A DNA stretch of 64,000 bases. Source: Papilionanthe hookeriana x Papilionanthe teres (taxonomy: Eukaryota; Streptophyta; Magnoliopsida; Asparagales; Orchidaceae). The stretch spans positions 145,023,165 through 145,087,164 of the forward strand of contig CM040424.1 of the NCBI GenBank assembly GCA_022702705.1, given 5' to 3'. This document shows, in pieces, positions 12,768 to 24,620 of the stretch (the first letter of the stretch is position 1; each line of letters starts with the position of its first letter). A program made the translations under genes and the position numbers. The notes below the pieces were generated by a model. It ran no database searches, had not been told where the DNA came from, and saw only the letters and a list, made by a program, of their open reading frames with translations.

Positions 12768-12910
12768 ATATAACATAATTAGAGTAACGGACAATTTAGG
12801 ACCATTAGAAAACTTTTAATAGAATTGCAACTTATTTTCATATTTAGTCAACTATTTTTCTATGTACTGATTTCGATTATATTCATAAATTTGGACTTGA
12901 AAATATTATA

Positions 12911-14500
12911 CCCTATGATTCAGAATTAGAACTCACTATTAAGAAAATTAGAAAACTGAGAAAAGAACCTAAAAATCCTGACACAATGTAAAACAATGTA
13001 AACAACCAAAGCATAGAAAATGAACATCAATCTGGACCTCTAAGAGATTACACTAACCCTACATTAGATGAAATTCACTTAACTATTCAAAACCCTGATG
13101 TAGCTGCTAATTCATTTGAGCTTAGACCTGCAATTATCCAAATGGTACAAAATAATCAATTCGACAGAACTTCTAACGAAGATCCTAATTTACATCTTAC
13201 GAGTTTTCTAGAACTTTGTGCTACTTTTAAATATGACAGAGTGTCTGATGATGCTGTCAGATTTAAAATTTTTCCTTTTTCACTTAGGGACAAGGCTAAG
13301 GTTTGGTTAAATTCGTTAGCACCGGGATTTATTAGAAATTGGGGGGAACTTTCACAAAAATTCTTATCAAAGTATTTTCCACCATCTATGACTGCTAAGC
13401 TTAGAAATGATATCATATCTTTTATTCAGTATGGGGGAGAATCGATATACGAATCTTGGGAAAGATTTAAAGATCTTCTTAGGAGATGACCACATCATGC
13501 TTTACCAGATTGGTTAATTATTCAAACTTCTTATAATGGATTAGTAGGATCTCTTAGATCCATCATTGATGCTGCTGCTGGTGGATCACTAATGTCTAAG
13601 CCTTTTGAAGAAGCTTATGCTTTAATCGAAGAAATGGCTACCAATAATTTTCAATGGTCCACTAAAAGGATAAATCCTAAGAAAGTAGCCAGTATTCATG
13701 ATTCAGATGCTTTAACTATGATAGTTTCTCAAATTGCTGCACTTTCAAAGAAAATAGATCAATACGGAATGAATTGATCTCAAATGGCTCCATTGTTAGA
13801 AGAAAATTCATTAGGATAAATTGTAGATGCTCAATCTTCATATGAAACTTTAAACTTGATAAATAATAAACAAAATAACCCTTATTTAAACTATTATAAT
13901 CCAGGTTGGAAGAATCATCCAAACTTTAATTAGAATAACCATGGTAATGCTAATCCTGTTAATTCTCAGTGGGGGAACAATCTTGTAAACCCATTAGGAA
14001 ATGTAAACAATCAAGGTAAGCCCAATTATAGACCTTCTAATTCACCAGGTTTTTATAATAATTCACAATTTTAGGAGAAGAAGCTGTCTATGGAAGAACT
14101 AGTTTTGAATACGGGAAATCAATTACAAAATCAAGGAGCTGCTATCAATAACATAGAAAACCAATTGAGGCATATTGCTACTGCACTGAGCAATAAACCT
14201 GTTGGAACTTTACCTAGCAATGTTGAAGTAAATCCCAAAAATCAAGGAAAAGAATAGATCAAGGCTATTCAATTAAGAAGTGGAAAAGAGTTGGAAACAA
14301 GAGGCCAGAAAGAAACTGTTGTTGAAAAAGAAAAAGTGGAAAATGAAGGAGAAAATGAAAGTTTATATCTTGATTATCCTCTGAAACCTATGAAAATTAC
14401 TGTTGAAAGACCACAACCACCATTTCCTCAAAGACAGAAGCAACAAGACAAGGGAAAAATATTTTCTAAATTCTTGGAAATTTTAAAAAATTTTCAATAA
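12911..14500 (+). pseudogene. Athila gag, one frame with several stops
   Basis: A single reading frame can be followed from about 12,911 (YDSELE) to the stop after FLEILKNFQ at about 14,498. The retrotransposon gag domain is clear at 13,142-13,640. It includes LHLTSFLELC, a FPFSLRDKAKVWLNSL segment, FLSKYFP, SWERFKDLLRR and LPDWLIIQTSYNGL. The later part is Asn/Gln-rich and ends with the IKAIQLRSGK segment seen before protease in this lineage. About seven in-frame stops break it, mostly TAG or TGA where Gln, Trp or Cys is expected. No frameshift is needed. Gag would form the particle that holds the element RNA. This copy cannot. Confidence 0.85.
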
Positions 14501-14888
14501 ATATTCCTTTTGTTGAAGCTTTGGAACAAATGCCTGATTATGTTAAATTTATGAATGATATACTCAACAAAAAGAGGAAGTTACTAGATCATGAGACTGT
14601 TGCACTCTGTGAAGAATGTAGTGCTAGATCATGAGACTGTTGCACTTTATCATTTTAGATATGGAAGAAGACAAGGAAATACCTATCATTTTAGGAAGAC
14701 CATTGCTAGCTACAGGAAGAGCCATGATAGATGTTCAAAAAAGAGAGTTGAGTATGAGAGTAAATGATCAGGAAGTGACCTTTAACATCTTAAAGTCAAT
14801 GAAATATCCTTCAATAGAAAGAGATGATAAATGTTTTAGAATGGAGACATGCAATTTTGAGAAAAGAATATTTCAAAGAAAAATTTGA
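14501..14888 (+). pseudogene. Athila aspartic protease remnant, active-site half missing
   Basis: The segment before protease ends in VALCEECSA. It jumps straight to the second half of the domain, ILDMEEDKEIPIILGRPLL and ATGRAMIDVQ (14,650-14,740). The part that should carry the catalytic Asp (a DLGAS-like motif followed by INLMP) is absent. A 23-bp direct repeat, TAGATCATGAGACTGTTGCACT, occurs at about 14,585 and 14,624, around the site of the loss. A repair or slippage event probably removed the active site. The frame also shifts relative to gag. Confidence 0.8.
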
Positions 14889-14975
14889 AGAACACGAAGA
14901 TATGGAAAACGATAATTGTGATGAAATTGATAACAAAGAAGTTGATTATGTTCAGGAACAATTTGAAACGCTCGA

Positions 14976-16514
14976 TTGAACAATACCAGAGAACAAAATC
15001 TTAATCCATCTAGTGTGAAACCACCTGAACTTGAATTGAAGAATCTTCTAAATCATTTGAAGTATGCAGTTTTAGGGGAGTTATCAACATTACCAGTGAT
15101 AATATCCTCAGACTTAAATGAAATTCAAAAACAAAAACTAATAGACACAGTGAAAAAGTACAAAAGTGCTTTTAGTTGGACTTTGGCTGATATAAATGGA
15201 ATTAGCCCTTCTATTTGTATGCACAAAATTTTATTGAATGATGAACATAAACTAAGAATTGATCCATGAAGGAGACTGAACCCTATTATGAAAGAAGTAG
15301 TTAAAAAAGAGATTTTAAAATGGTTAGATGCAGGAGTTATATATCCTATTTCGGACAGTACTTGGGTAAGCCCAATTCATTGTGTTCTTAAGAAAGGAGG
15401 AGTGACAGTTGAAGAAAATGAGAATAATAAATTAATACATATCAGGCAAGTTACTGGGTGGAAAATTTGTATTGATTATAGAAATTAAATTTAGCCACTA
15501 GGAAAGATCACTTCCCTTTACTATTTCTAGACCAAATGCTAGACAGACTTGCTGGACACAAGTATTATTGCTTTTTGGATGGATATACCGGTTATCACCA
15601 AATTTCTATTGCTCCCGAGGATTAAGAGAAAACTACATTTACTAGTCCTTATGGAACTTTTGGTTTTCAAAGAATGCTTTTCAGATTATGTAATGCACCT
15701 GCAACATTCTAGAGATGTATGATGTCTATATTTAGTAAGTTAATTGATGATGGAATATAAGCGTTTATGGATGATTTCTCTGTATTTGAAACATCATTTG
15801 ACGCATGCTTAAATCATCTTGAAAAGTTTTGGAGTGATGCAAAAGAACTAATTTAGTTCTAAATTAGGAGAAATGTTAATTTATGGTTGCAGAAGGAATT
15901 ATATTAGGGCATAAAATTTTGGAAAATGGCATAGAAGTAGACCCTGCAAAAATTTAAGTTATATCTAAACTACCACCACCTATTACAGTGAGAGGGGTAG
16001 GAGGTTTTCTTGGACATGCTGGTTTTTACAGGCGTTCAATTAAAGATTTTTCAAAAATTACCAATCCTCTATGCCAACTTTTAGAAAAAGACAAGAAATT
16101 TGAATTTACTGAAGACTGCATGAATGCCTTTGAGTTATTAAAGGATAAACTAATCACAACACCTATACAATTTCACTTGACTAGGAGAAACCATTTGAAT
16201 TAATGTGCGATGCTAGTGATTAGGCTATTGGAGCTGTTCTTGGACAAAGATATGATAAGATTTTTAAAGTATATACTACGCTAGTAGAACTCTTAAAGAT
16301 GTTTAAATTAACTATATGATTACTGAAAAAGAGTTACTGGCTATTGTGTATGCTTTTGACAAATTTAGATCTTATTTAATTAGGACAAAATGTATTGTGC
16401 ATACTGATCACTCTGCTATTAAATATCTGATGCAAAAGAAAGATACCAAACCAAGATTAAATAGATGGATACTTTTGATGCAAGAATTCGATTTTGTGGT
16501 AATTAATAGAAAGG
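14976..16514 (+). pseudogene. Athila pol, RT and RNase H, 5' part
   Basis: RT is recognised by MKEVVKKEILKWLDAGVIYP and SDSTWVSPIHCVLKKGG (15,288-15,400), then WKICIDYRN. Next come RKDHFPLLFLDQMLDRLAG, FLDGYTGYHQI and NAPATF. The active-site box is AFMDDFSVF (about 15,762-15,790), with both aspartates kept. The connection domain (GFLGHAGFYRR) and RNase H (EKELLAIVYAFDKFRSYL, HTDHSAIKYL, KPRLNRWILLMQEFDF) follow. Stops and frameshifts occur at about 15,490, 15,620, 15,710 and 15,850-15,990. The frame is cut at 16,514 by the giant element and resumes at 51,824. Confidence 0.9.
16510..16514. repeat. Target-site duplication AAAGG, left copy
   Basis: AAAGG directly precedes the TG of the giant element's left LTR and is repeated at 51,819-51,823, directly after the CA of its right LTR. 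Counting it once restores the Athila reading frame across the insertion. Confidence 0.95.
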
Positions 16515-16606
16515 TGTCGGCATTATTTTTTAGGTTGTGTGTTTTATTTTGAAAAGGGGGTCGCCTAACAGAAATTATCGGTGAATTTTATATTTTAAAT
16601 TTAATT

Positions 16607-16609
<3 letters not shown>

Positions 16610-16642
<33 letters not shown>
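16610..16642. repeat. AT dinucleotide microsatellite
   Basis: About 33 bp of alternating TA near the end of the 3' LTR. The matching run in the 5' LTR (44,448-44,463) is only about 16 bp, so the tract has changed length since insertion or is miscounted. Confidence 0.9.
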
Positions 16643-16646
<4 letters not shown>

Positions 16647-18639
16647 AGAAAGTAGCATTTGATTTTAAAAATAATTTTAAGTTTGAAAATCTTAAGATAT
16701 GAAATCAAACTGATCTCACATCTCGAATAGTTTACATAAACAAGCACCGCACCACAAACCATGTATCTACCCCGAAGAATAGACACACTGCTTGGTAATG
16801 GGGCTCGATTAAATAAACTAGAAAGGTTTGTGACATCCGTTTGGTCTGCGAACCAATTTTATAAGCCGACAAGTTCCCCGCTTAATATAAATGAATTAAG
16901 CGAGGTTTATATTACACGGGTTCTTAAAGTTCCTTATAAGGGCAAGCCCCTATAGTAATTACATCTTAAATGACGTGAATCATTTAAGAAAACTCTCGAT
17001 AATGATCAGTGGTTTTGCTCTCAAGAATTTCAAACTTTAAGATTTTCAAAGGATTGAATTTTGGAATTTCAATAGGGAATGGGTCAAATTTGGAACATTT
17101 TGTTTTGGGAATTCAAAGGAAGAAAGGTAAGAGAAATCACAGATTCGAAGCGAACTTCGGTAATTTCCCGACTATCCTATCGTTAGGCTTTGAATTTAAG
17201 AAAATCCTAATAATATCTGATATTTCAATCTTGCCAATTTTAATTAATTAGGACTTATATTAGTAAGATAAAATCATACAAATAGCCTTGAAGATGTGAG
17301 GGTTTATGTCGTATTAAACGACTACCTCGGAGTCCTAAGACCGGTTAGGGCTTAATCAACATGACATGATTATGCAAATGCCTAACAAAAAGTTGAGGAT
17401 TTATGTTGCACTAGGCAAACTACCTCGAAGTCCTATGGCTTGGTTATTTAATTCTAAGAAAGGTTTTGCTGAAGTAGACTCAGGTTTTGCTGATGACGAT
17501 GGCCATGCTGCCCACCATGCTCCGAGCTTCTTGTTGTTGCAGAGGTTTAGTTTTAGAAGTCATAAATCAGGAGATGAGAAAAGTGTTTTGGTTTAGAGAA
17601 ATCTTAATTTCCAAGTATTTTTTATGTTTTAATTAAAACAAATCTTAAAGTTGATTATAACAACACCGGTTAAGATCCCACGGTTCCATCCTTCGGCATC
17701 GTTATTTTTATCGGATTCACTTAGTCCAGATGAATTTGCTAAACTCAACTAAATGAGTTCCACACTTTCATTTAGACCGTGGGAAATCCCGTTAGCAACA
17801 CGTAGGTTACATCATCCGAGGTATTCCCGATCATCCAACAAGACATTTTAATTTAGTTATAATTGCAGTTTTGTATTACATGTTTGTGATTAAATTTTGA
17901 GTTGTTTTATATTTTGAGATGTTGTGGCGGTGAATTTTATCTTGTAATGACTTTTAATTTAGTTTTGGTTTCAGTTTTAGGGACTATCCTAAAGGTGTGG
18001 GTTTTCATGCAACGATTGTTTATCATGCAAGAAAAGTAAGTGCGATGCGATTAAATAAATTGCAATAAGGTAAATTGCAATAAAATAAAAGCGTACTCGG
18101 AGGGTCTTCCCGTCATCCCAAGCTGCACTTAAAACACAGTTAGAATATTTAAGCAAGTTCCTAGGTAAAGCTAAGAGAAGGGTTATGGTTTTCTACCAAA
18201 TTCCTAATCCTATAGCTAGTCATTTCCTATGACGTCTAGGTTCTTGTGTTTTGGTTTGAGGACGATTTTCTTCATCAAAGAATAATTAAGTTCAATTGTT
18301 CTTATACGTATCCTATCATATTGAGGAAGTGCTTAAGAAGAATCTTAAACATCTTTTCAATGCTGATAGGATTGTTTTAAGTCCAAATGGATTTAATCGA
18401 TCGAGTGAAGTAATCGTCCGAGGTTTAGTTAAGTTTTGTTGTTATCTTACTCGAGTGAACTAGGACATTTGAATATCCTATAAGTGAAGTAACATTTCAT
18501 TTAAAGTTACGTTAGGAGTTATGGTAACCAAAGCTTTCGAGGGCAAATTGGTGTTGAATGGTTTGTGATTTAATTTCAGTTATCGGATTTAAATTTGGAA
18601 TAGTGTTCAAGTTGCTTTAATTTGAATTTTCTTTATGTC

Positions 18640-19015
18640 TTAGGTGATGTTATTTTTTTTAATTTAATTTAACTTTAATTTAATTTGATTTGGTTTAGCT
18701 TCAATTTTAATTTAATTTATTTAATTTAAATTAATTTTAATTTTAACTTGATTTTATTTTTTTATTTTAATTTAATTTAATTTAATTTAATTTAATTTAA
18801 TATGATTTAATTTAATTTAATTTAATTTAATTTAATTTAATTATTTATTTTTTTAATTTAATTTTATTTAATTAATTTAATTTAATTTTAATTAAATTTA
18901 ATTAAATTTAATTAAATTAAATTTAATTTATTCAATTTAATTTAATTTAAATTAATTTAATTTGCTTGATTTAATTTAATTTAATCTTTAATTTTATTTT
19001 ATTTTTAATTTTAAT
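18640..19015. repeat. TTTAA pentanucleotide-rich tract in 3' LTR
   Basis: Dense, imperfect TTTAA/TTAAT repeats over about 375 bp. The same tract occurs in the 5' LTR (about 46,470-46,840) and, longer and more regular, in the solo LTR (about 29,600-30,000). Confidence 0.9.
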
Positions 19016-21636
19016 TTGATTGAAAATTTAAAAAGAGTTTAATAATTTGACTTTAATTTGATTTTAATGATTAAGTTTTTTAACATTTTAAAACTTAAAT
19101 TTGAATTATCATTTTAATTAGGAATTAAATATTATTGAGATGATTAATTTAGGGATTTTTAAATTAAAGAACAAATCTCTTCCTAATAATATCCCTATTT
19201 TAATAATTTCAATTTTATTATTCTTCCAAATTTAATCAATTATTTAATTAGGGTTTATTTCAATTATTTTTAAATTGTTTAATAGGTTTCTACCCTTTAA
19301 TTATTTAAATTTCAATCATCCAAATCAGATTAAGATCAAATATTTTACTTGTTAATTTTATTAAACCTAAAGTTTTAATTAAGGGTTGAAATTTTAATTA
19401 CCACTTTGCCCTTCAAGCTTAATAATTTCATAACTCACTAAATTGAGCTTTAATGAACATGAAATTTTTATGTGACTTCACTCATATGTCAATAAAGACA
19501 TGAGAGGAGAAAATGTGATTTTTCTGTATTTAATTTATTTATGTAATTATTTTAGGTGGAAAATAGAAATTTTCAAGGAAAATTTAATAATATGACCAAG
19601 GGAAAGTTTCTGTCCTTAAGAAAATTATGGGACATTCCTAATGACCAGAGGACCACTTGGACCAATTTTGGTGATTTTTTGAATTATATTATTTTTATTA
19701 TAATTATTTTAAGTTTTGGAGTATTAATTAATTTTAAAAATAAAATAAAGGTTGAAAAATGAATTTTATATTTTTCAAAAATCTCTCTGATATCAAGGAA
19801 ATCAGAGAATCAATTTTTATAATTTTCTGATTTTTCTATGATTTATTAGAATTAGTTTAGTGGAAATACTAGAAATATATATATTTTTAATTTTAAAATT
19901 ACCTTAGGGCTTTAAAATTTAATATCTCATTAAATAGACCTAAGAAAAATATGGGGTTTGTTCCTAAATGATTAAAATTCAAAATGTGACATTTTGGTGA
20001 ATTTTATTATTTTTGTGATTTTTATTATTTTTTAATTATTAAAATATTAAAATAATATAAAAAATGAACTTTTTTAGAAAATTGAAATTTTAATTTTCTT
20101 AAATTCCCCGATAACGAGAGAGGCTCCAAAACCAATTTGGTGAATTTTTGAAAAATATTTTGAAAGTTATGAATTTTTAAAGTTCAAATTGATTAAATGG
20201 CTTAATCAACCCATTTAGTAGGGCTAACCAAGTCCAATTGACTTCAAATTTTTATTGTGGGTTCCTATGACCCTAAAGGTCAGCGGAGAATTGATTTCAA
20301 GTCAATTTGATGTATGATTAGCTCTAATTAATTAAGGAGCTATTTTGGGTGTTTAAGCCAATTAGGGTTATTTTAAATGAACTAATTCAAAACCTATTTT
20401 TCCTAGGGTCCTCTGGTCATAAGAGACATCACCAAATTTTCCTAGAATTTATTTTACAACATGCTAATTATTGAATTTAAAATACTCAAAACAGTAACAT
20501 GAATTTGAAAAATCAATAACTTCTCATAGGGATGGCCTCGATTTTGGAAAATTCGGGGAATGTTCCCGAATTCGGAGGCTTCAAAAGCCCTATGGTCTCA
20601 TGCCATAGTGAATTTCCTATATGCATGGAGAATTAAAATAATGCGGAGGGTAAATAAATCATTAAAAATAAAATACTTGATGAAATTAAATGATTTCTTT
20701 TCCACATTATTCTCCTCTGTTCACTGAGCAAGAGGGTATTTTTATTTTATTTTTCTGATTTTTCTACACAAAGTTATGGATTTTTGAAGTTTAGGGAATT
20801 AAATAAATAGAAAAATACCCTAATTTTCTATTTATCCACGTGGCGCCGCGTCAACCTCGGCAGCTACGAAACGCCGCGTGACGCTCTTTGATTCGACGCC
20901 GCCATCGGACTCAGCTCTCTAGGGGCCCGCTGTATCGTTCCGTCTCCTCATCCGGCGCGATCCTGGCCGTCTGTCCGCGCGTGTATTAAATGAACGACAT
21001 CCGTTCATCGTCCCCAAGCCTCCTAGCCCGAGAGCCGTCCACGCTAAATCCCTAATATCTCACTCGATACTTAATGGATTTTCGTGTTCTTGTGCTCTAT
21101 GGATTCTTCTTGAAGAGACGAACACATCTATACGGTGATCATGCATTGAAATTAGAGCAATTGAAATGAAGAATCTCCAGAAGCTCAGGATGAAAAATTA
21201 GCTCATACCTTTGCTCGGAGAAGTGTGGCTTCGATCCGAGGGTTGTGTCACCTTCGATTGGATCCCGGCGAAGCTCCGGATGAAGTCTCCTGGTTTGGTG
21301 AATTGCACTAGCTATGAAAGTGACCACGGCCGATCACAAAGCTTGGAGAGGCTGGAACAGCCTGGGTGGCCTGGAGATGGGGCTTTCAGTGGGAAACTTC
21401 TCCTCTTGGTCCAGTGAAGGTGTAGGACCAATCAATTTGAGGATTGATCCACTGTGGAGAAGTGTCCTGGTTTTTGAGTGAAATTTCAGTTGGGAAATTG
21501 GGTTCTGTTGATGGAGATTAGGGCAAATTGACATTGGGGATCAACTGCTCTAAGTATGGAGTAGGGTTTGGAACAATTTTGGCAGAGTTTTGGCAAGGTT
21601 TGTGCAACTCTCCTCCATGGCCGTGAGGGGGTCGGG

Positions 21637-21646
21637 TTTAAATAGA
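21637..21646 (-). promoter_or_regulatory. TATA-like box, 3' LTR copy
   Basis: Minus-strand TATTTAAA preceded by CTC and followed by CCCGACC, inside the GC-rich block about 2.35 kb from the LTR sense start. The same box occurs at the same place in the 5' LTR and the solo LTR. A TATA call is an inference from composition, position and conservation. Confidence 0.45.
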
Positions 21647-23999
21647 GGTGGTTGGAGAGCCTCGCGGGGATGGCCGAGGGTTGGGATCGTTGCTTAGGTC
21701 GAGGAAGAACAGTGCACGATGGCCATTGGGGATGGGGCGGCTCGGCGAGGTGGAATTCCAAAGTTTGGCTCCTCCCGAGGTCTCGGCCATGGTGTTTTCC
21801 GGCGACACGGTGGCTAACCGGCCGAGCACTTGGTCACCATCTTGTTCGAGTGGGTCGGGGGCGGGGTTTAGTGCAGGCAATTGGCAAATGCCATGTGTAA
21901 AAGGCTTGGATTAGAATGGTATGAGAGAGGGCTCATTTTGGCTCAAATTGGTCAACCCATCCCTTTGGGCTAGGTGCACCACCCAAGGCTTGGTTTAGGC
22001 TGAAGAGAAAGTGATTTGGCTCGAGCATAATCGGTAGGGTCGAGTCACCATCCATGCACAATTAGGCATAAGCATGGTTAAGGGGAATCATGGGAGTGGT
22101 TAATCACCTTTAGGAATTAAGGAAAGAGTCTCCTCCTTTTGCCTAAAATGGCATGGTGACATGTAAAGAGGCTCTTATGGCTTCCATGTGGCTCATGCAT
22201 GGCTTCATGGCTCATCTTTGGCTTGGGAAAAGTTAAGTCAATTTCATGGAAATGGATTTAAGAAAATTTTGGTATTTGGATGGGAATTTGTATGGGGCTT
22301 AATTTGGAATGGCTTCATGATGAGTTTTTGAAACTTAGGGATTGATTTAATTGAAAATATGGTGTAGAGCAATTGTCATATGGGTTTTGGATTGATTTTG
22401 GCCCTTTGGATTTTGGTGGAAATGGGCTTTAGGAAGGTTTCATGTAAGTGGGCTTTTAAGTTTAGGAATGAATTCATGGATGGGAATTTTGTAGAAGTTT
22501 GGGCCAAATAAATGTTGGGTTTAGTTCATGGATGTGTCATGAGTGATTTGAAATGAGTTTGGAGTGATTTGGGTTTGAATTGGGTTGAATTTGGGCTTCT
22601 TTGGTGAATGGGCCAATATAGGTCAAATTGGGCTAAATTGGGCCAATGTTGGGCTAGGGTTGAAATTAATGTAAAATAAATGTTGGGAAATGTTTATGGG
22701 AGTGTTTCAAAGAAGTTTTGGCTTTGGTTGGGTTTTGATTTCGGGGTTTGGGTTTATTTGGGTTAGGTTTGGGTTTAGGTCAAAATTGGGCCTTTTAGCT
22801 TTGGGTTGAATTTGAGTGGGGTTTGGGTCTAAATTTTGGGCAAATCATGTTAGCGTTTTGCTTGTGGGAATGTTAAGAAAGGTTTAGAAAAGATTTGGGG
22901 TTAATTGGAGTTGAATTGGGTGAGTTTGGATTAGGTTAGGGTCATAGGTCCAAATTGGGCTTTAAGGCCAAAAGTGAAATTGGATTCAAATGTCAATCAA
23001 ATTGGACTTGGATTTGGTCTAGATTGGTGTTGGGAATGTTGAATTGAAGTTTAGAATTGAATTGGACCAGAATTTGGGTCAATTGGGTAGGTTTGGTTTG
23101 ACATTGGGTTCACTTAGGGTTAAAATGGGTCAAATTGGGGGTTTTGATAAAGGTGGGGTAAATTGACAAAATTGGCCCATGGTGTAGTTGAACAAAATGA
23201 AATTGGGAATATTTGGAATTTTCTGGAATTTTTTGGGAATTTTTTGAATTTTTGGATTTTTAGGTCAAGAGGGGTATTTTGGGTATTTGGAGGGTATTGG
23301 GAGGTATTTTTGGAATTTTTGGTATTTTTGGCTATGGGTGATCAATTTGAGTAATGTGGAAATGTTTGGGATTGGTTTTGAGGAATTTTGGGTGATTTGG
23401 AAATTTTGGAGGATTTCAAGGGTTTTGGGTAGGCTAGGGCGGGTGTAGGGTCCCGGGGGTCAAAAATTGAAAATTTGGAAAATTGAAGATTGGTTGAATG
23501 TAAGTGGAATGAAATCATTTTGGTTGAGCCTTGAAGCCATATCAAGTCCACATGAGCCATAAAGGGACTCATTTGAGGCATCCACTGTGTTGTTCCTAAC
23601 CCTCTTAGCCAAGGGCTTAGGGGTTAAGGACCATCCATGTGAATCACCTACATGAGTCAGGAGGTCAAGTTAGGTATAGGTGTGTGAAAGTGTAGTGTAT
23701 AAATGTAGTGTATGTGTAAGTCAGCCCCTTCACCGGACCGGGCCACCCGGGCGATCCTAAGGCCAAAGAGTCCTATAGGAACCCATCCTTTAAACTTCCG
23801 CATTTGATTTTCAACCCTCTAGGTGATTAGGGGTCTACGATCAAGTTTGTGGAGTTTGCGGGGAGTTAAGAAGTGGTTTGAGTTTTTAAGTGGTGGGTCC
23901 CGATTCTAGTCCTCTAAGATAGTCGAAAGGAAAAGCCTAAGGCTAGATCCTAAGTACTAAAAAGAAGAAGAGAAGACCTCATCGAAAATGAGGTCAACA

Positions 24000-24358
24000 A
24001 ATGGACCCCTAATAGGTGTGGTGAGCTAACCGAGCACATCGCGCGTATTGGCGTTGACCGAAGAGATCAACAAAACCAACACGGATGTCCAAGTGACAAA
24101 CTTAGGACGAAGTAGAAGAATTTCCGTTGTGGAGTGTCAAGTATATCTGCGAGACTCGGAGATTCTCGAACTCTCGGCGGGAAAGGAAAAAAGGTGAATT
24201 CCAAATCACATGACCTCGGGGAATTTCAATTTAGATTTTATTTTTTTTCAGTTTAAATTTTGATGTGTGAGCTTAGATTTTAGTTTAAGTTTTAATTTAG
24301 ATTGATGTTTTGTCGAAATTAATTTGAAGGGATTCGAACTTGAAATGAAAATTGGAAT
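24000..24358 (-). other. Distal 3' UTR next to the 3' LTR
   Basis: Non-coding. In sense it ends CTATTAGGGGTCCATT directly before the LTR TG. This is the expected polypurine-tract position, but the only purine run is a short AGGGG, so the tract is weak or decayed. No gene is seen. Confidence 0.55.
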
Positions 24359-24615
24359 TTTGCGGTTTTAGATGTAACATCTTCAACCTCAAAAGAAAAT
24401 TGAATTGATTGGATTGAATCATTACAATGAGGAGAAATCTCAGAGCAATGCGGTATTGGATGTAAAATCCTTAACCTCAAGAGTTTGATTTTGATGTGTT
24501 TCATTGCAATAGGGAAAGAATCCTAAAGCAATGCAGCCTCGGATGTAAAATCCTCAACCCCAAGAATTTAAATTTGATGTATTTCATTGCAATATGGAAA
24601 GAATCCTTAAGCAAT
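24359..24615 (-). repeat. 3' UTR tandem repeats, left part (~3 degenerate units)
   Basis: Units carry GGATGTAAAATCCTCAACCCC-like and TTTCATTGCAATAGGGAAAGAATCC-like blocks at a spacing of about 80-88 bp. They are the outer units of the array at 32,119-32,920 and are separated from it only by the solo LTR. Confidence 0.85.
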
Positions 24616-24620
24616 GCAGT
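24616..24620. repeat. Target-site duplication GCAGT, left copy
   Basis: GCAGT before the solo LTR is repeated at 32,114-32,118 after it. Removing the LTR and one copy recreates the repeat-unit sequence AATGCAGTCTCGGATG exactly. Confidence 0.95.

Larger units (their letters stand above)
16515..23999 (-). repeat. 3' LTR of the giant element (7,485 bp)
   Basis: On the plus strand it runs from TGTCGGCATT to AGGTCAACA. Sense reading is TGTTGACC to GCCGACA, with proper TG/CA ends. It matches 44,352-51,818 along its whole length with few differences, so the two are a true LTR pair. From the sense start it holds a C/A-rich U3 (23,999 to about 21,900), a GC-rich core region with a TATA-like box (about 21,900-20,820) and a very long AT-rich part with pentanucleotide repeats. 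ORFs inside it, such as 19,556-19,762 and 17,366-17,596, are not supported as genes. Confidence 0.95.

Noticed and set aside
17366..17596. 76-codon ORF in the LTR, with relatives at 45,190, 30,908-31,267 and 56,592-56,855
   Set aside because: The shared stretch follows the repeated DNA block in the LTR, the frame is lost at the C-terminal side in other copies, and it is antisense to transcription.
19556..19762. 68-codon ORF repeated at 47,375-47,581
   Set aside because: It is antisense to the element and conserved only because the two LTRs are near identical. The solo and old copies do not keep it.
21486..21914. Overlapping ORFs in several frames within the GC-rich LTR core (also 26,644-27,115 and 49,411-49,735)
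   Set aside because: They occur on both strands at once, are created by GC-rich sequence with few stops, show no recognised domain, and change frame between copies.
22540..23460. Telomere-like GGGTTTAGG stretches
   Set aside because: The motif is irregular and mixed with TTGGGC and TTGGGT, and is part of the LTR. It is not a tandem telomere array.
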